Source of the DNA: Plecoglossus altivelis
Lineage: Eukaryota > Chordata > Actinopteri > Osmeriformes > Plecoglossidae
Assembly: GCA_036571765.1 (NCBI GenBank)
Contig: BROE01000001.1
Coordinates: 5,122,322-5,186,321, forward strand
Direction of reading: 5' to 3'
DNA: 64,000 nucleotides
The notes under the pieces were generated by a model, which did not search any database, was not told where the DNA came from, and saw only the letters and a program-made list of their open reading frames with translations. Positions within the stretch are counted from its first letter, which is position 1, and each line of letters opens with the position of its first letter. A program made the position numbers and the translations under genes. Positions 12,332-25,400 of this stretch are shown in pieces.

Positions 12332-13491
12332 TGAAAATGAAATTTACCATATGAACTATTCTTTATTCACTTATGATAATATAGTAATCACAGATATGTA
12401 CATCACAAAAAAAAGTTCTACAGTAAGGGCTAACTGTACGAACACAGGAGTGACATCATATTAATTTCTATACTGAACAGTTGGACTATTGGGACCCTAT
12501 ATAAACCAATTACATATATTGCATATCGGATTTCACACCAACACCTTCCCAGTGACCTTTTGAAAAAATAAGTAAAATAAAATTTCAGAGAATAACATTT
12601 CATTCACAAATAAATATCTTCATAGATCTTCACCTGGTTGACTTAGTTTGTGTATATGTATTTGCAGATACTGTATAAGGTAGGCTATAAGGATATACAT
12701 TTATTTATTCTGTGGAGGGGAGCTACATTGATTTTTTTCTCAACTTTTGTAAAAGCTGTATCTGCCAGTTTTTATTAACTCTTTCATCACAAACATTATT
12801 ATTCATGCTGGAAACTCATTGAATGCCCATTTTAGATGTTCAAAATGTCCAAGTCCACTATCTTTTGGCAAGAGCACAGCGAGTCTTGTCAATGAACAAT
12901 GTCAACACCGAGTACGCCAAAGAAATCATCACCATAGCCGCACACGTTCAGCCATGACACTACAAGAAAACACTAACAATGATGCAAGGTAACATTTATG
13001 TCTGAAATGTCTGAAAGAAACACTGAAAGTTTTGTGTAACACTTAAGAACGGTTAAATAGATCATAGCACTACAGATTCTGATAAATTCTGTCGCGGAGC
13101 AACAAAATCAACACAATACACTTGGTGCAGAGAGGACAAGGTAACTTTTTGCTCGTTTTCGTTTTTCTCCTGGTCAAACGGAATCATGTGGAGGTCAAAG
13201 CACACTCAAACGTCGCCTTCGCTTACAGATCAACAAACAAACAAACAAAGTGTCTCAATTGATAAAGGAGGGTAGACCTTCCTATTCGCATCATGCTCAT
13301 GTTATTTTTCGTTATGCTTGGAGTAGGTACTAGTGTTTGTCCACAAGTGGTTTCATTTCTGTTGATTAGTCATTTCCTTTTACAGGGAGCCTTTTTGTTT
13401 GCCTTGTGGACAAGGTCACAGCCTTGTCAGCAGACAGTTAGGAGGTTCCAGGTCTCCTCCCCCTGCATCCCCTTCCACAGGGCTTGGCCGG

Positions 13492-16400
13492 TTAATCCAA
13501 ACGCTGGGTGAAGTTTTCTGGGAAGAGTCCTTTATGGGCGTTAGCTCCAAGCTGTGACCATTCACTTTCCTTTAAACCTGTCAGCCAACCCGCATCCTGG
13601 AAAACACACCACCAAATGGTTATTGGACGAACTAATGATGCCAGGAAGAATACCAGGATGCCACTTATTGCAGTCTGAGTAAGTAGCAATAATGTGGAAC
13701 ACCGTTTTCATGTTTTTATACATGCATGCTGACCCATCTACTGTACCTTTTCCATAAAATATTACAATGCACGTTCAATTTTGGGCCTAGTTTTTCAGCG
13801 TTTGAATTTCGTCTATGCGATTTTTATTTGAAGCAATTTAACAGCAAGAACAATGTATTGAACCAACAGTATATAACACTATATTCTATACAGATTCTTT
13901 ATTCATACCTGATCTTCTGCAAGAGCTGTGGGGACAACTAGAACAATGTCACCTTTCTTCAGATCAAGCTCATCTGAGTTTGCCGCCTCAAAATCATGCA
14001 GCGTCTCTACCTGCAGGACACCAAGACACCGACTTGTAAGTAAAGTAGAGTGTGTCTGAGCACCGTGTGTCTGCATGTGTGTTTGTGTCTTGGACTGCAT
14101 GTGTGTGTTTCAGAGTAATGTATTTGCAACTATGTAGGAGATTGGTGTGTGTGATGTGGGGTGAAGTAATGTTAAACAGGTGTTATATTCTTGGAGAAAA
14201 TCCAGGTATCCTGGTATTTAATATGAGAGAGAATGAGACTTTGATTCACAATCTCAAGAAAGGCTGGGCTGACCTTATACAGGAAGTCAGGGGGAAGTCC
14301 ATCAGAGGAAGTGATGTCTTTGGCCGGTTGGTTATCAGGTGCCACCCCATTGTCACTGATGGTTGTTGGGGAGATGATGTCACCGTCACGGTCATCATCA
14401 CCCTCGTTGCTAGAGGCGGGTTCAATCACCACAGATGGGATGGGCATCTTCTCCTAAGGAGAGATAGAAATGTAATGTGACGCTCATCAACATTCTTACA
14501 CATCCATGTCAACATTCAATGCAGTTGGACAAAATCATGTGACTTCAGTATTGCCATTTCTGGTCTCGTGATCACATAAAAAAAATACCATCCCTATCAA
14601 GTCAATGACTTCAGTCCTCAGCAATGGACCTTGTATTTTTATTTCTTTTGTAGAAAGGTAATAAACCTGCTTGCAATGCATTACATGTTTTCTCATTGAT
14701 GACTGCAGTAAGTATTACAGCCTGCTATCCTTGATTCCGTAATGACCATTAATTGTAAATAACAAAACCATTAGACTCTCCAAACCATCTGCTCATGTTC
14801 ACGAAAGGGAGGATGACAAAGAAAGGTTGCTCATACCTCCTCCAGCCCCCCCTCTGTAGGACCCTCAGTGGTGGCCACAGTAGCCTCCTTAGGCTTCTCA
14901 TCCACTGGCTCAGCCACTACAGTCTACAGACGTGGGAGTATAAGAACCAATGCTGGGATATGGCAGTCGACCAGGTCAAAGGTTAATTTACCAAGGACAC
15001 TGTCCGTTTAGCACGGAGGCTAAAATGGGTTGGATCAGTTGGATACGGTGGGGTTACAGTGAGGCGACATGAGGGTGGGATGGTTCAGGTTTGGTATTAA
15101 AACTGACCATGTGATAGGACTGGATGGGAGTTATTTTTGAAAGGTATTGTCGTATTCTGGTGTTAATATCCAGGGTTGGAGAAAAGTACTATTCCCCCTT
15201 ATTGTACAATAGTGGTTATTTCCTTTTCATTAACAAACAGGGAAACAAGTTAGGTCTTCATATGCAGTTTCAGACAACTGAAACTGACCATCCATATAAA
15301 GATTGGATGAGGGTGTCGCTTGGATGAGGGGATCACAAATGGAGAGGGGAAAAACCTTCAGCTGGCATTTCTAGAGTTAAAACCAAAATCTAGTATCACA
15401 TTACAAAGCTATGGTCCTACATGCAAGATAATAGACTGTGTTGCGTATTACATTTTCATGTAAATAATTAATAAATCCTATTGTCTGTAATCAGAACGCT
15501 CTATTCTATTGAGCACAATCCATTGCAGTTGATTGAAGTGATAAGAGCCTTGAACAGCCTTGAACCCTCAAGTAATATTTATGGGAGCAAAGCTAAGGAA
15601 TAATACACCCAACATCAATGCAACACAAACACGTATGATGACCAGTGTGGAACAAGATGTACTGTACATACAAAAACTGACAACAAGATCATGATCAATG
15701 TCATTTAAAAGGAACATTTAAGTTTGAAAAATACATTTGAAATTTCATTTCAGTCTAGGATGTACAGTATGAGCTAATACAAACCCACTCCCACACCATT
15801 TCTGTTCATAATCTTAGACAAATAAAATGTAGATTAAAAAAATAAACATTAGTTATTAGATTTAAGAGTAGAAATGACAAAATAAGAAGCAATACTGTCA
15901 AAGTTAAATGTGTATTGTGCTTTAGTGCTAAACACCATTTTGTAAGATATGTTACTGATGGAAGTGTTGGTTTCAACTCAAGCAGTAGTTATAGTTTTGC
16001 ACTCTGAAATGCTACCTGACAGTTGACACCAAACGATTTGATATGTCATGCAACATTGATGATTCAAGTATGATACATACGACTTAAACAACAACCGTAA
16101 GCCATTATATTACTGTATGTGAAGAACATAAATGGATATAAAACAAATGTCATGACATTGACCATAGTTAGTTATGGCTTTGAGTTACCCTAATCCTGAC
16201 CATATGTGACCAGTCACCAAGAAAGACTTTGGGCTGACTAGTATTTATGTATTATTCTCTCTCTCTATATATATACATATATACAAGTTATTAAGATTCA
16301 TGGAAGGCTCACGTTGTATATTCAAGGTCATTTGGATCAACTATAATATCATCTGGCACAACAAGAATATAGAAATGTGATCAAAAATGAAAAATTGTGT

Positions 16401-19400
16401 TATGCTTAACTGCATGCAAATAGTTTGTCAATGAATACACAATGCAAAGCGAAATTATAAAGAAATGTTGGTATTAAATTGGTATTAAAATGATTTGTAA
16501 ACTGTGTCTGCAGAAGTTTGATAAATAGCAATGAAACTTTCAAATACTCATTGGACATTATGATAGGCAGTCTGGTAGAGCAGTATTTAACAGAATGGCA
16601 TCATATGAGGTCAAATATAGAAGAATTCCTTTTAATGTTCACTTTAGCTACCAGAGTCCCCTGGGGAACGTCTTGTTCATCAGCAAAGGTATTCTCAAGC
16701 TAGACATTCAAAAACCAATGAGACGTGTCAAATAAGATGCACTTAGTGACTAAGCTATTGAACTCAAGAAATGCAGAATATATTTAGCAATTTGTAGATT
16801 GAGGCATAGTTCTGGTAACAAGCGTGAGTTCAGCCCCTTTGTCTGGGTTTGTAATTTATTGACGGTGTTTGTAGAAAAGGCTCTGTTCTGACCAATACGA
16901 TGTGTGATCAGTAAGATTGATGAATGAGGAAGTGGGATAATTACCGGAGTTTCCTCCAGAGGAGCTTCCTTCTCTTCCTCAGCGTTGGCAACATGCTCCT
17001 AAATACACAACAGCCTTTTTTTAATACATGGCTTTCAAAACATCACATTTTCAGACAATCCTGTTGTCATCCAATAAACTAAAAGGCTTAAACATACGCG
17101 TTTCTTTCACACTAGTTCACAACCTGGTCGTGCAGTATTTTCAATTACAAATGCTGATTTTGAAAATAACAAACACTCATGAGAGATGTTCATGAGTTCA
17201 TAGTTTAGTGTTAAGTTTAAAGAAATGTACCAAATGACAGTTACAGTGGTGGTCCGAACAGAAAAGTAATGTTCTGAAGGCAAATGCATTGTTAGACCAC
17301 CTATCTATTTAATGTATGAAGTACAGCATGAATGCTCTGTGCCATTCAATTAAGCACTAGGGTCAAATGTTGATATTCACCATAATCAGTTTATTTTTGT
17401 TTGAATTGTTTTGAATTGTATGTCTGTATACAGTTTGAGATGGGCCTTAGAGAGGCCTTTGAGATGGGTAAGTTGGAGATTTGAGAAAACGCTTCGCATC
17501 CAATATAGTTTCTGTCGTTTCTTTCCGCTAGTGGTATAAATCATATTTACCAGCGGTACTTCATCAATGGGGACTGGTGTTTCAGCCTCTTCAGCAAGTA
17601 GGACCTACATGTAGAAAGGGGTTAGCTAAAGCCTATTGCTTTCCCATCTATCAAAGGTTTGTAGTCAAACGGTTGATTTGAGGCCATTTGTTAATGGACT
17701 GTTCATTTTTAGGGTTGTAAGGACTGGGATTCAAGATGCCTTAAAGCTACAGGGTTCACAGTCAAGACATTACAGTATGCCCAGATTTGTACACATTTAT
17801 GCACAAACAAAAAAACTGATTGTAATATTATTTTAAATGATAAGGAACCCCTTCCAGAAGGGAAATAAGTAAATTAGGTGTGCTGACATCAGGGTAACAT
17901 AAGCTTCAAGGAAACAAAAACAGATATACTTTATAAAGCAATTTGTCAATGGAACAGTAGCAACTTTGTTGTCTTGATACATTTTACACAGTCACACTCT
18001 AAATCATCCTTACAATTGACACTTATTTAGGACACTTGACCCGAAGTGACACGCAACTGTTCTACAGATACAGTCATCTTAAGTTTATAAATACCCCAGT
18101 TTGCATTGTAAAGTCATACTTACTAAAACCAGGGGAGTATGGCTTAAATGGGGACATTAGTGTAAAATATATTCTCCATAAAATGCATGCATGTATGTAT
18201 CAATCAGCTCACATGCTCTCAGAGCAAAGTGTAGTAGACTGAGGACTACTACAACAGTTTGAATGTAACCACTTTTGTATTGCCGGCTGAATGTCAATAG
18301 CATAGTTCAAGACTCAAGCTACTAAATTAGGTAGAGCTGACTTGCATGCAGGTTTGTCACTGACAGAACAGTAAAGTACTGGGTTGATGTAGAAGGACCA
18401 GATCTTCAACGTACCTCTGCTGGTTCAACCCCCTCAGTGGCGGCAGGCCCATCAGGAGACTCAACAGGGGACTTTACCAAAAACGAGTTGAATAAAAAAG
18501 CATTTGACTTATTATTCCAATCTGGATCATATACATGAATAACAGCCAGATTTTAATAGTGGTGGCCCTTGTCTGTTTTCATCTGAGGTCCATTGAAAAT
18601 GTTTAAGATAAGAACAGCTATCACATCACAACGTATCACTTCGGTGAAAAAGCGAACAAGAATAGATTGATGTGACGAAAAGGGACTTCTAAGAAACAAT
18701 AACAAACGATTGATGTATAAACTGAGTTAATGAAAATGAAGGTAATGATGACAACAATGGTGCTGATGAGGATGATGATGTGAATGAGGAGGATGATGAA
18801 GAGGATAGTGATGTTGTTATTGATGAGGATGGGGATGATGAGAATGATGTTGTTGATGAGGATGATGAGGAGGATAATGATGAGGATGATGCTGTTGTTG
18901 ATGAGGATGATGAAGATGATGCTGTTGATGATGAGGATGATGCTGTTGATGATGATGATGATGCTGTTGTTGATGATGAGTATGATAAGGATAATGATGA
19001 TCCTGCAGTTTTTGATGTTGATGAAAATGATGATGTTGCTGATGATGACGGAGAACTGCATTGCTAATCATGGCTTTTGTAAAGCCAATGATGAGCATGC
19101 TTCGCTACAGAGAGACTGCAAACTCACACTTACAGCAGGCGTCTCCTCTTTAGGGGGGGTGGAAGTCTCAGTTGTCTCAGCCTCCTCAGTAGAGGCAGCG
19201 GGCTCCTGGCCCTCAGCAGCCTCAGGCCCTGCCTCTGGGGCTGCTGAGGGCCTTGCGTCTGGGGCTGCCTCTTCAACTGCCTCAGAGGCTGCCTCTGGGG
19301 CTGCCTCAGAGGCTGCCTCTGCCTCGCAGGCAGCTGCAGCCTCAGTGGCCACAGCTGCTGTAGTGTCCACATCAGCCTCAGTGGCAGGGGCACCAGTGGA

Positions 19401-22400
19401 CTCATTCTTTTAGCAAATACAGCCAAGGAAATAGCCCATCAACATTCAACACAATCTTTTTTGAATGATATCTATTGAGATTGAGCTTTTATCATCAATT
19501 GACCATCCCATTTAACATGCTTTTTTTTGTTGACAAATGTATTCAATTTATGACCACATATCTGCACACTTTGAATTGTTGTGTATCGAGTTTAGTGATG
19601 GAGGAGGGCTAGCAGTGTTGGACCATGCTGACATAATGTGCATATACCATACTAATCAACTGAATTCCTAACAGTGAGCTAGCACACAGCAGAAGAAACA
19701 CATCATGAAATGCTTTTACGTTTTGGGGCTGCCCCCTATTTAGTGCTTATTTGATGTATTTCTGGAAAATAAAACATGTTCTCAGTCAATCAGCCTCCAA
19801 AAAGGTTAGACAAAATTCAAGAAACTATCATTTTGTTAAATCAATATAAAGGTTTTAGATTTGGAAAAACCCCTTGTCAAGAAAGCCATAATAAAGGAAA
19901 TGTAATAGGACCCCTCTCAACATAATTATACGTGCATAATCAGTATATCATTGCAAAAAACAAATGTCATTTTTGGGACATACAGAAAATGAATCATTAA
20001 AGAAAATAACAAGGTATAAAATAAAAATGAATTACAATAAAATAATCTTACAACGCTTAACACAGTAAAATGTGTCTTGCGAGTGTATTGCAAAAGTATT
20101 TATTTGTTATAAACCTGAAGACATGTTGAGACTTTAAACTCACCATTTTATCAAAATCAGCAAAGAATGCTGGGGCACTGGTGTCCTGATTATAAATAGA
20201 AAGAGAGAGACAGGAAGAAATAGTTTAAAACATTGTAACTTTTTTAGAAATGAGTGTAACTAGATTTGTGGGAAATTTAACTAGAGACTAAAACATACTA
20301 TTCATATACTAATTCAATATGGAATGTGATCTTTTCGGGGTAGTGTTTCAGGATGATCTTAGTCACTGTTGCACAGACAATCCTTAGCTTGTAATTATTA
20401 TTTTTATCAATACGTGCATTTGGTCCATCATTTAAAAAAATGAAACTAAATTTGTGACTTCTTCTGGTATCACTAAGAAAGCGTACAGTAGTACTCTTGG
20501 AAATATCCTCCAGCTGCTTCATTACACCTCAAGAATGGGTGTTGGATATCATTTAAGTATTTCTATGACTTCAGTAAATTTATAGTACTGTGGGTAATTA
20601 CCTGTGAAAATCCATTAAACGCATTGTTGGTCACCTAAATCAAATCAAATCATAGGTGTAGTTAGCGCACAACATTTTCAAAAAGGCTGTACTGAAATGT
20701 GTTTCAACTGTGTAGCACCAGATGGAATGGCATTCACAAATGTGATAGTGTGGAACTGCCAAGCAGACAAAGCAAGCAATAGGAGAGAGAGAGAGGAGAA
20801 GAAGGGCTGGGGTTCTGTTGTGCTGCAGGATCCAGGTGGGGGTGCAGGACAGCTTTAACATCTCTACTTTTTTTTTTGGTCTATCTCTGGGCAGGAAAAA
20901 AGGAAAGGGGGTTTCTGTTTCATCTGGTCTACTCTTCTCTACTCTATGTAGAGGGAGGGAGGAAGTAGGTACCTCTTCCTTCTCTGTATCTATCTCTTGA
21001 TACAACTTTCCGTATCTCCGGTTTGCCACCTCGTCTTCGGACAGGTCCGAATTCTCGGGCTCTTTGTGAGCTCTGGGGGCGCTTACTTCCTTCGCTGCTC
21101 CTTGGCTGCCTCCTGCGCCAGGAAAGGCAACAAAATCGCGCTGTCCTTCTGAGAAGAATCCACTGCTGTCGCTAACTTCCTGCCAGGAGCCGGTGCTTTT
21201 GGTGGCACCTTCTGTTCCTGCTGAAGGTGTATTGCCAAAAGGGTCTTCTGGCCAACTTGTCCCACCTTCTGTGGTGGTCTCTGCAAAAGGATCTGTGGCA
21301 AAATCACCTGCTACCCCACTGCCCTCCTGAGTATTTGTAAAAGGGTCTGACTCAAACCCACCTCCCTCTTGAGTTTCTGCAAAGGGATCTGACTCAAAAC
21401 CACCTCCCCCTTGAGTTTCTGCAAAGGGATCTGACTCAAAGCCACCTCCCCCTTGAGTTTCAGCAAAGGGATCTGACTCAAAGCCACCTCCCCCTTGAGT
21501 TTCTGCAAAGGGATCTGACTCAAAGCCACCTCCCCCTTGAGTTTCTGCAAAGGGATCTGACTCAAACCCACCTCCCCCTTGTGCTTCTGCAAAGGGATCT
21601 GACTCAAACCCACCTCCCCCTTGTGTTTCTGCAAAAGGATCTGACTCAAAACCACCTCCCCCCACACTGTCTGCAAAGGGATCTGACTCAAACCCAGTTC
21701 CCGCTTGAGCTTCTGCAAAAGGATCTGATTCAAATCCACTCATCCCATCCTTCCCAAAAGTTTCTGTGGCAGTATTTGGTTCAAATCCACCTACTCCATG
21801 GGTCTCCAACCCCTCCACCCCCCCAGGCGTATTGAAAAAAGAGTCGGATGCAAATCCTATGATTTGTTCTTTGGGTAAGCTCTCTTCTACAGGCACCCCT
21901 GTGTGTTCAAATGGGTCTTTGTCTGCACTGAACAGGTCAGTGCTGTTGAAAGATTCAGCTGCACTCTGGGAGTGTTGTGGTACACTTATTTCCGTTTCTG
22001 CTGGTTGTACTGAGGATTGATCTGTTGTTTGGGCCCAGTCCGTTGCAAAGCCATCATTGCCAAACTGGCTTTCATGAGCATGCTCGTTCTGGTCAGTCAT
22101 ATCACCTGAAGCCCAATCAGCAAAACCTCCTTGGGCAGAGTTGCTGTCCCGATCTGACAGGGCATCAGCGGGTGCTGGTTCATCGTCAGCGCTGGCCCAT
22201 CCACCACCATGGCCTGTTCCATCGCCCCACTCCTCGGCTGTCTCATATTCAGAGCCTGAACCATCTAGGTCTGCAAGGGCAGACAGTCCCCTCTCTGGTG
22301 TGGAGCCATCCCTTGCTGTGAGATACAAGCCGTGCTCACTGCCCTCTGTGGTGTCTTCAATCTCCTGGCCATGCTCGTTGGTGATGCGAAGCCCTGGCGT

Positions 22401-25400
22401 GGATTTGCGGCGGTCCCCCCAGCCTGCCTCTTCCACCCCTGAATCAGCCCATCCTTCTTCTAAACCTGCCTCCCATCCCTTTGGCCCTACCCCTGATGGT
22501 CCTGATTCCTGCATGGCCTGGTCACCCTCCTCTCCAGTTAAATCACAGTTGGGGTTAGGTTGTGGATTTGGGTCCCAGCCGCTAACCTCATCTCCAGATC
22601 TTGCTTCGCTCTCCTGTGGCTCTGCTGCTACTGATGCCTCCCCTGTGTCCCCGCCCCAGCCGTCTGCCTGGGGCCAGCTCTGGGCCCCATCCTGGGCTTC
22701 TTCTTGCCCTGCAGTAGGAACTTCATGGGCTGCAGTGTCAGCAGCCGCAGGAACAGTATCTCCATTCTCTGGAGTGGGGCCAAAGTCAGCGGCCCAGTCT
22801 GCAACGAAGCCAGAGTCTCCACCCTGCTCAGGGAATGCGGGGAACCCAGGGTTAAAGTCAGTAGTGCTTGAGGGATCACTACCACCGCCCCTCTCCTCAG
22901 CACCCACAGTACTCACAGACCCAGAGTCGGGCTGGAATGCCAGTGCATGGAAATTGGTAAAAAAGAAATGGAAAGAGTGTTTATCGTGAAAGAACAGAAA
23001 GAGTGACAGAGGTGCACAGAGTGATCAAGTGATGCAGAGTTCTGACTGAATGATGGAGTGGTCTGTGGAGTGCACAAAACAGATCTGGATTGTGATACAA
23101 AAAGAGCATGAAAACATGTATATGTTGTGTGATAACATTGAATCATTAAGAACTATCACATGTATTAACTTTATCTCAACAACATGAAGAAAAACGATTT
23201 TCTTATATTTCTATCTACTCTTTTTTGATTGTGATTTGACAAGTTACTTTACATAACTTAAAACTTTGCATTGATTTATTACTTACAGGCTGTGCAGGTT
23301 CAACATTTGCCTAGAAAACACAAAAAAGCAAAGCCTCAAATAAGATTAATATGAATGATAAATGCCTGAACAAATTATTTGCATTATTTGTAAGACAAGA
23401 GCATCAAACGGGTCAAGACCGCACTCTATATTCCTTTAGTGAAAGGTGTATAACTAATTATGTAGCTATGTGAAGAACACAATTTATGCATGCATATAGA
23501 TTATTTTCATACTTACGGACCACATGTCCCAGGGTAATGCCTGTGAGAGAGAACCACAATATTAGACTACAAAAGAATAAGTACCAAACGGAACCACAGC
23601 AAACTTGCACATCTTGGTATACATGTTGTACTCGCTGCATGTTATAGAAATGGTTTGAATGAATATAATGTGACCATGATCCATTACCATCATGTTGATG
23701 AATGAGATTCGTGATCTGTTATTAACAAATGGATGTTGCAAATTGGCTATTATCTTTGATCTTATTTGCCAGACCTGTCCTGCTGGTGACACAGCCTGCC
23801 CAATTGGAGTGTTTGGGGTGAAGGGATCAAAGTCCATATCCATCAGAGATTCGCCTGGTCTCTCGTTGGGCTGCAAACATCAAGATATGAAAAGAACGTC
23901 AGTGTTTAGACAACAATCCCCCAAATATACTCATGTAATTCTTTGAATTAAAAGTCCTTGATCTGTATGCTACATAGTGATCTTCTGTAAATGAACAACT
24001 TGTTATGGAAAGTAGGTTTTGTCATATTGACAGGTGTTGATGGGACTTCCAATGTGTGTTTTACGGTGTATGACTACAGTTGGAGACTGCTGCTATGGCT
24101 TCTGAATGAGTTCAAGCTAGTGAAGCTCTGAGGTTTGACACAGACCATTGATGGCGAAATTGCAGGCGGTGGCAGGAATTCATCGCCAAACAGGTTGATG
24201 ATCTGCTCCTGGTGCAGCTCCTTGGTGGGAGTAACCTTTGGTGGGGGGGGCACCGGCGGGCCCTTTTTCATCTGAAGATGTGGGGGAGACAGATGAAGTT
24301 GATGGTGGATACAGTTTATTGTTGATTTGACAACATCCCCCCCCCCCAATGGCTGATATCACTACATCAGGACTGAGACATGTTGCGTTCCATTGTTGAT
24401 GGTAGAACACAACGCTGAAACAACTTGATTGAGAGGGATTAGGCGATGGATGAAACTAGGTCAAAGGTTAGGATGGTTTTAAACATAAATTAGAAGCTGA
24501 AAATATGATTTTCACATTATCCCAGAAACAATATAACATACACTGGGTAGACAACTTACAGACAGACAAACTATTTAGGGAGTGTGCGGGTGCAATTTTC
24601 TGACGAGGAGGAAACACCATAGCTCAAGCCTGTAGTCCTTGATGTTCAAAATGGACTACAGTTAACAACATATATTCATATGTATGTTAAATGAGCATTT
24701 TACACAATTTACTATGAAAACGACTGTCCGTTGATTGTTTCTGTAAACGCATCGCCCAAAGGTATGAACATACCGTAGTAATACAGCTGTCTACCATACC
24801 CCACAATGCAGTTAGGAAACAACTGTGGATGTGGATGTAAATTGTTTTGCAACCTATGCTAACATACAACTAATCAAGTTTCTAAAAGCAGAATGTAACA
24901 TGGTTACTTACCATGGCACAACACAAGTAATGTGAAAGAAGGGAAAGATAAAGCCATATCATGTCAACAGGAATTCAAACTAAAACGGCTCTAACTAAAA
25001 TGTATATTTGTACCACGTTGTGACAAGGAATAAACAGTATATTGGAAGATCGGTCTTGTATACAGTAGATGGAAAAGTATTTCACGAAGTTGACATGAAA
25101 CAAAAACACTGTCCTTTTTGTGCTGGTGGGGTCATTAGTGAAACATTGCTGGGAGTGAACAAGGATTCTACTAGAACAGAAGGCAGCGCTAAACCAACTC
25201 AGAAAAGGTGCAGCCAAACGAACACAATTCAACCCAGAAGAAAATAGTGGACCACTCCATTTTTTTAAAATCCCAATTTGAAAGCTGACGTGTCAGCTCA
25301 CACAAAACCTTTGAGACAAGAGTTCAGCACTCGGTTACCCATCTGCCTTTTCTTCTTGGGTGAATAGGCCATTGTTGCATTACAAAATTAAAGGATCATA

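Larger units (their letters stand above)
10985..13491 (-). other. amph: amph 3' UTR (probable, up to 2.5 kb)
   Basis: No coding region is visible on either strand between the two convergent genes. The stretch is AT-rich, has several minus-strand polyadenylation signals and carries a diverged direct repeat of about 60 bp (11660-11720 and 12267-12331). It is assigned as 3' UTR because it follows the amph stop directly. Confidence 0.55.

Noticed and set aside
18780..19413. Asp/Glu-rich or Met-rich plus-strand frames and His-rich minus frames
   Set aside because: Composition artefact of the GAT-type repeat tract; the real signal nearby is the minus-strand amph exon at 19134-19406.
22141..22989. 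282-codon plus-strand open frame opposite the giant amph exon
   Set aside because: Antisense shadow of a Gly/Ser/Pro-rich coding exon; no family resemblance, and the minus frame has matching splice sites and DPF motifs.
24074..24145. Continuation of the amph exon as MVCVKPQSFTSLNSF to a stop
   Set aside because: This reads past a phase-0 donor (ATG|GTCTGT) into the intron; the next exon (PNERPGESLMDMDFDPF) restores family similarity.
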